Below, piece by piece: positions 59,101 through 64,000 of a DNA stretch of 64,000 nt. Each line of letters opens with the position of its first letter. Position 1 is the first letter of the stretch. Both the position numbers and the translations under genes were made by a program. The stretch covers positions 1,178,001 through 1,242,000 of the forward strand of contig JACKQL020000004.1 of assembly GCA_018296165.2 (NCBI GenBank), in the 5' to 3' direction. The DNA comes from Termitomyces sp. T153. Its lineage: Eukaryota; Basidiomycota; Agaricomycetes; Agaricales; Lyophyllaceae. The notes under the pieces are model-generated. The model saw nothing but the letters and a program-made list of their open reading frames with translations. It did not search any database and was not told where the DNA came from.

Positions 59101-61793
59101 CACAAATCAAAGCTATTTCAGCAAGTTGAAGTAAAATGTAACTCACAAGGACCATTTCTACCATTCTGATTTCCCTTGTTGAATGGATTGGAATTACCAC
59201 CATGACTGCCACTATGGTTGCCAGATGAACTTGGGGCTGAAAACAATCAGTATCACAAATCAAAGCTATTTCAGCAAGTTGAGGTAAAATGTAACTCACA
59301 AGAACTATTTTCACTGTTACCAGTTCCACCATTGGATGGATTGGAATTACCACCTTGACTGCCACTATGGTTGCCAGATGAACTTGAGGCTGGAAACAAT
59401 TAGTATCACAAATCAAACTTCTAGCTTAGCTTAGAAATGTAACTAACAAGAACCATTTCCACCATTATCATTTCTACTGTTGGGTGGATTGGAATTGCCA
59501 CCTTGACTGCCACTATGGTTGCCAGATGAACTTGAGGCTGGAAACAATCAGTATCACAAATCAAACTTCTAGCTTAGCTTAGAAATGTAACTAACAAGAA
59601 CCATTTCCACCATTATCATTTCTACTGTTGGGTGGATTGGAATTGCCACCTTGACTGCCACTATGGTTGCCAGATGAACTTGAGGCTGGAAACAATCAGT
59701 ATCACAAATCAAACTTCTAGCTTAGCTTAGAAATGTAACTCACAAGAACTATTTCCATTGTTGGGTGGATTGGAATTACCATCTTGACTGCCACTATGGT
59801 TGCTAGATGAACTTGAGGCTGAAAATAATTGGTATCACAATTCAAAGCTATTTCAGCAAGTTGAGGTAAAATGTAACTCACAAGAACCATTTCCACTATT
59901 GAATGGATTAGAATTGCCACTTTGACTGCCACTATGATCACCAGATGAATTTGGGGCTGGAAACAATTAGTATCACAAATCAAACTTCTAGCTTAGCTGA
60001 GAAATGTAACTCACAAGAACCATTTCCACCATTATCATTTCCACTGTTGAACAAATTGGAATTATCACCCTGACTGCTGCTATGGTTGCCAGATGAAGTT
60101 GAGGCTAGAAACAATTAGTATTACAAATCAAAGCTATTCCAGCAAGTTGAGGTGAAAATGAAACCCACAAGGACCATTTCCATTTGTAGGGGGCTTGGTT
60201 TGAGTGGGCTGACCACTGTTGGCCCCATTAGTTCTTGATGGGTCCACAGCTGAGGTTGGTATTTGAGAATAAAGACAGTGATGGCTAAATCAAATTCACA
60301 AGGACCTTTTCCATTAGCAGATGGCTTGGGTTGAGTGGTTTGACTGTCATTACCCCCCTTACTATTGCTCAATAGATCTGAGGCTGGGCACAGTCAGCAT
60401 CTATGAATGAAAGGTGCCAGCTAAATAAAACTTGCAAGGACCTTTTCCATTGGCAGGTGGCTTGGGTTGAGTGGACTGACCTGCATTGGCCCCGCTGTTC
60501 TTCAATGTGTTTGGGGCTAAGGACATTGAGTTTTTGCAAGAATGAAAGACAACAATGGCAGAAATGAAACTCACAAGAACCTTTTTGATTCACAGTGGGC
60601 TTGGGTTGAGTCGGCTTGGTTTGAGTAGACTGATCACCCTTTTCCCCGTTAACGTTCTTTGGTGGATTTGGGGCTGGAAACAGATAACATTGAAGCATGA
60701 TTTTAAATAATGAAAGTTAGTGACGGCAGAAGTGAAACTCACAGGAACCTTTTCCATTCCCAGTGAGCTCGGGTTGAGTGATTTGACCACCGTTACCCGT
60801 GTTGGTCTTCGGGGCTGAGAACATGATTAAAGAATGAAAGACAGCGATGACAGAACTCACAAGGACTTATCCCATTCACAGTGGGCTTGGGTTGAATGGA
60901 TTTAGATGGAGTAGCCTTGGATTGAGTAGCCTTGGCTTCATTCAAAGTGGGCTTGGGTTGAGTGGATTCACCACCGTTACCTCCATTATTGTTATTTGGT
61001 GGAATTGGGGCTGGGCACGGTCAGTATCTAAGAATGAAGGATATTGACAGAAGAATGGACTCACAAGGATTGTTGCCATTTGCGGGTGGCTTGAGTTGAG
61101 TGAATTGACCACTGCCGTTAGTGTTTTTCGGTGGATTCGTGGCTGATGCTGTTTTGTGTTGAAGGATGAAACATAGTGACGGCAAATTGAAACTCACAAG
61201 GACTATTTGTATTCACTGGGGGCTTGGGTTGATTGGATTGATCATCGTTACCACCGTTATTGTTGTTTGATGAATCTGGAGCTGGGAACAGGAAGTCTCA
61301 CACAATCAGCCAATGGTAAAAATAAGACTCATGAGCACCTTTTCCACTCCCAGTCGGTTTGGATTGAACAGACATAGCATCTCCACTGCCATTATCTTTA
61401 CTGTTTGATGGTTTCGGGGCTGAGGCAGTTACTATCATTGAATCAAAGCTAGTTACGGAAGGGAACTCACAAGGGTCGTTCTGGGGGTCATTCTCCTCAA
61501 TCGATGCCTTCTGTGGTTGAGCCTGCTTGGAATCGCTGTCCACCGCTTTCGGAGTGCCTGCAAGAACGAACTAAGCTGAATGTACGACAAGCGAATCCGT
61601 CGAGGAAGAACGTTCCAATGGCATGGTGGACCTACCGCTAGCGGATTTGGAGTTTGAAGGGTTGTTCTCTGTAGGAGTCTGGGCTTGTCGCCGCCAGGAC
61701 AGACCTAAAGGAACCATAGAGAATGAGAAGAAAGGTGAAAGAAGGAACTAGAGAAAGAGAAAGAACAGACGACCTGCCACAGATGTATTTCAT
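56199..61793 (-). CDS. Single-pass membrane protein with exon-array ectodomain
   Basis: The 3' part is clear. An exon ending at 56967 (Thr/Ser-rich, FTTTVITTLTTTYSS) joins across a 53-nt intron (56914-56966) to the transmembrane exon 56913-56271. That exon has GALVGGLVGAGIIILGVTMF, then RRRSRRRRQ, and a Ser/Pro-rich cytosolic tail. A 54-nt intron (56217-56270) then leads to YGIAF and a TAA at 56199. Upstream, about 28 short exons between 61558 and about 57508 each encode a Gly/Asn/Ser- or Pro/Lys/Gln-rich unit in the same phase (1-1). The topology, with a long low-complexity outside part, Ser/Thr stalk, one membrane span and basic stop-transfer, fits a cell-wall sensor or adhesin; this is inference. 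The 5' end is unsettled. MVPLGLSWRR (about 61714) is in frame, whereas a signal-peptide-like frame from ATG 61793 ends in a stop unless spliced in a way I cannot define. Confidence 0.65.
57508..61558 (-). repeat. Tandem array of about 28 exon+intron units
   Basis: The period is about 130-205 bp, mostly 148-155 bp. Each unit is an exon, typically 90 nt (SGNHSGSQGGNSNPPNNGNG type), plus an intron of about 55-63 nt. Exons start two bases into a codon and end one base into the next, so any number of units keeps frame. Exon/donor junctions lie near 57508, 57638, 57786, 57938, 58087, 58235, 58391, 58539, 58691, 58839, 58988, 59140, 59293, 59441, 59590, 59738, 59877, 60010, 60164, 60295, 60430, 60570, 60737, 60856, 61059, 61194, 61328 and 61468. 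Units from 57.6 to 60.1 kb are nearly identical; those nearer the 5' end are diverged (QSTQTKPTQPKPT types). Exon length changes seen are multiples of three. Confidence 0.9.
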
Positions 61794-63180
61794 CACTTGT
61801 TTTAAGATATGCAGTGCTACGAGGCTGTAGTGCGAAGACAACAGTTGGAAGCAGATCGGAGCATTGAAGGTTACCGAACAACGGACCAATCAAATCAGTA
61901 TCTGACCTTGACAAGTGCACATCAACGCAAGCTAGTGATATACAACATTAACGGATTCGACATGAGAGAAAGGTAGCCATCGAGTGATGACTCCCGCGCG
62001 ACCTATCTCTATATATACAGCCATAGCCGCAGAGAATCCGACAAGGGAGAATTATTTATGATTGGCACTTAATGTTTGACTTGATTCTCAAGTGACATCT
62101 TTCGATCTGTCAAATAAGTGCAATAAGAATGACCTCGGTGGGCCAACTCACACTAGCAATCTGATGAGGCAGGAAACAGCGAACACCTAAATACGTCCCA
62201 AGTGCGAAGAAAAGAGAAGCGTCAAAACTCACATGTAGAAATTCAATGTGTCGATGGTAAGCATGGTATGTTGTCGAAGCCAAAGAAACTACTCTACGAG
62301 CACGAGATTGAAGTGCTTCTTCAGAAACATCGATTGACAAAAGGGGTTCGCATGGTGTATATAACAACGCATCTTATTGCTTCTAGCATTCGACGTCATG
62401 GGACCACATGACACATGTGTTCGATGGAGGAACTTGAAATATCAACGGGCGCTGTCAGAAAAATTACAAATTTAGCTACAAATGCCTGTTGGTTAGTATT
62501 CCGTCCTGGATCCCTCAGTTGTGCAACATCGGATGGAATTGAGATCATAGCTTATAAAAGAGAACCTGCGCAACTGCGACATGAGAAAGAGGGTCCGGTC
62601 TTATGGGCTTCGCGTTAATGCGAGTACACAAGGATATCTGCCAGCGTGTACAGGAACCTCCGGGCTTGCTAATGCCGCTCCAATCACGGACTAAACATCG
62701 GCCCACCGCACGACAAGTATGGAAATGCCGTAATTTGCGACTAAGCTTCTGTCTTCTTATCTGAGCAGACGGCGCTAAAACTAGTGCCGGCGCATATTGG
62801 AAGTTTCCAACGGAAAAGGTGACTGATCAGGTGAACCAAAGCGTTGTAGACGGTACATAGCCAGACTTCGGAGCAACCGACGAAAGTTGAGTGAGTAGAC
62901 GCACTGTAAAACCTGAATATTATTCAAGCATTGTAACTGCCGTCGTAAGGAGTGATTTTTGTTGTCGGCCACGATAAGTCGTATTGAAGAGGGGAAGGCA
63001 CATTACGTAAGTAACTTAGAGAGATAGATCTCGACATGATCGCTCACGTGACACTAGTGCAAATGGAAGCTTCCTGGTTTCTTTTCCTCAGCTGGCTCGT
63101 ACATATTTATTTTGTATCGCTTTCTTCACTTGTAATTGTCTCTTTATCTTGTTGTATCTCCACCTGCTGTTCCCAGTACC
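61794..63180. other. Intergenic region between divergent genes
   Basis: Lies between the minus-strand array gene and the plus-strand Galpha gene. Short frames at 62110-62618 match nothing known. A pyrimidine-rich leader (about 63080-63165, TTTCTTTTCCTC and TCTCTTTATCTTG) precedes the Galpha ATG. Confidence 0.45.
62006..62018 (-). promoter_or_regulatory. TATA-like box upstream of the exon-array gene
   Basis: Read on the minus strand the sequence is TATATATAGAGATAGG, about 215 bases before the ATG at 61793 and about 290 before the one at 61714. It is the only clear TATA-like element upstream of the array gene. Confidence 0.4.
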
Positions 63181-64000
63181 ATGAAAACTAATAGGCCAGA
63201 GCTCTACACGTCACGGCGGCGGCGCTCTCTGTCTGATCCACTTGCCGCCGTTCTCCTCCCCCCGCCCAATGAGTCGCCCATCCAGCGCGAGGTTCGCATC
63301 AAGGCCGAAACTGAAGCTAGAAGGGTTAGTGAGGGCATAGATGAGATGATCAGGAAAGAGCGTGCTCAGAAGAAGAGGGCCAAGGCAGACGTTAACGTAC
63401 TACTTCTTGGCCAGTCTGAGTCTGGCAAAAGCACGACTCTTAAACGTGAGTTTCCCTCTTGGTTTGCCTTTTTCCCTTCTGTCGAATGCCCAAACGCTTC
63501 CTACTATGATATAAAGAGGGTCGCCCTCGTGTCTATCGTAGCTCTTGTAAGCTGCACTGTCAGAAGCATTGCGTCCATATCCACTCCTGCCGATTCTAAA
63601 AACTGATGCCAAGGAGAACATCAATCTATTCTTTATGGCCAGCGCAAGGGCAAGGGCTTTGGCATTTACGTGGAATACATGGCATCTCCCCTGCACAGCT
63701 GACATACGCACATTCCAGAATTCCAACTTCTTCATGCACCCGCAGTCTTTCGTTCTGAGCGAATGGCGTGGCGAACCGTAATCTACCTAAATTTAGTCAA
63801 GTCTATAACCAGGCAAGCTCACACATATCACATGTTTCACACATTTTAAGTTGCTTATCCATGTAATTAGAATATTAGAAGCACTTGGCCCGGAGTCAGA
63901 TAACATTGATGACCATGATGATGACGATTCGGAGACAGACTCGGTCATCATCATATCGAGTGGACGGCCGCCCTCAGCTATCAGTGGTACACGAGTTCCC
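63181..64000 (+). CDS. Heterotrimeric G-protein alpha subunit, 5' part
   Basis: Galpha proteins bind GTP and relay receptor signals at the plasma membrane. Exon 1 (63181-63445) encodes an N-terminal helix rich in Arg, Glu and Lys, then VLLLGQSESGKSTTLK, the P-loop (G1). Exon 2 (63719-63812) continues FQLLHAPAVF and WRTVIYLNLVKS, the start of the helical domain. Exon 3 (63871 to the edge) gives RILEALGPESDNIDDHDDDD, then SETDSVIII. The acidic insert in the helical domain marks the enlarged Galpha class frequent in mushroom-forming fungi rather than a canonical Gpa1. No Gly-Cys N-terminal lipidation motif is seen after MKTNRPELY. Intron 1 is long (273 nt). Intron 2 starts with GCAAGC, a GC-AG intron. 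The in-frame TTG at 63136 was not taken as start. The switch regions and C-terminus lie outside the window. Confidence 0.88.

Noticed and set aside
57750..59983. Minus frames such as LATIVAVKVVIPIHPTMEMVMV
   Set aside because: This is the wrong frame of the array exons; the spliced phase-1 frame gives the Gly/Asn/Ser repeat with GT-AG borders.
57508..61558. CRISPR-like array of repeats and spacers
   Set aside because: Units are about 150 bp, whole units repeat rather than short repeats with unique spacers, the DNA is eukaryotic, and each unit is an exon plus intron.

Overview
The window is fungal, almost certainly from a basidiomycete of the Agaricomycetes type. Genes carry very short GT-AG introns (about 47-60 nt). 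The Galpha gene has the long acidic insert common in mushroom-forming fungi. The mobile elements (Ty3/gypsy, Ty1/copia gag, Tnp2-like transposase, Helitron, LTR elements with an antisense gene) are those usual in agaric genomes. No prokaryotic features are present.

Layout. (1) 1-2690: a broken GH47 alpha-mannosidase gene running off the left edge, cut at its 5' side by a LINE-type fragment and followed by a 242-bp tandem repeat. (2) 2691-8536: a complete, young, CpG-rich LTR element (1.16-kb LTRs, 5-bp target duplication, polypurine tract). It has no gag-pol but carries an intact three-exon gene on the antisense strand. (3) About 9.2-39.7 kb: a block strongly depleted in CpG and packed with decayed elements and gene relics. 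It holds a GH31 alpha-xylosidase pseudogene, a Tnp2-like transposase, a gypsy element with gag zinc knuckle, protease, RT/RNase H, integrase and 3' LTR, a fold-back element with 127-bp inverted arms, a Helitron (HUH Rep plus Pif1-like helicase) and a copia gag. Many in-frame stops are TGA where the family has CGA arginine, which points to cytosine-methylation decay. (4) 39.7-44.5 kb: CpG-normal, gene-poor DNA with microsatellites and a dispersed repeat.

(5) 44.5-64 kb: the host-gene part. It has an F-box-like gene, an Arg/Ser-rich probable nuclear protein, and a 1.57-kb non-autonomous DNA transposon with perfect 8-bp duplications (hAT-like). COG8 and an unknown membrane protein follow as a head-to-head pair. 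Next is a single-pass membrane protein whose extracellular part is built from about 28 tandemly duplicated exon+intron units. The last gene is the start of a G-protein alpha subunit, cut by the right edge.

The most unusual items are the exon-array gene (56.2-61.8 kb), the spliced antisense gene inside an LTR element, and the sharply bounded CpG-depleted block. All exon boundaries were read by eye from splice motifs and reading frame; no database was searched.
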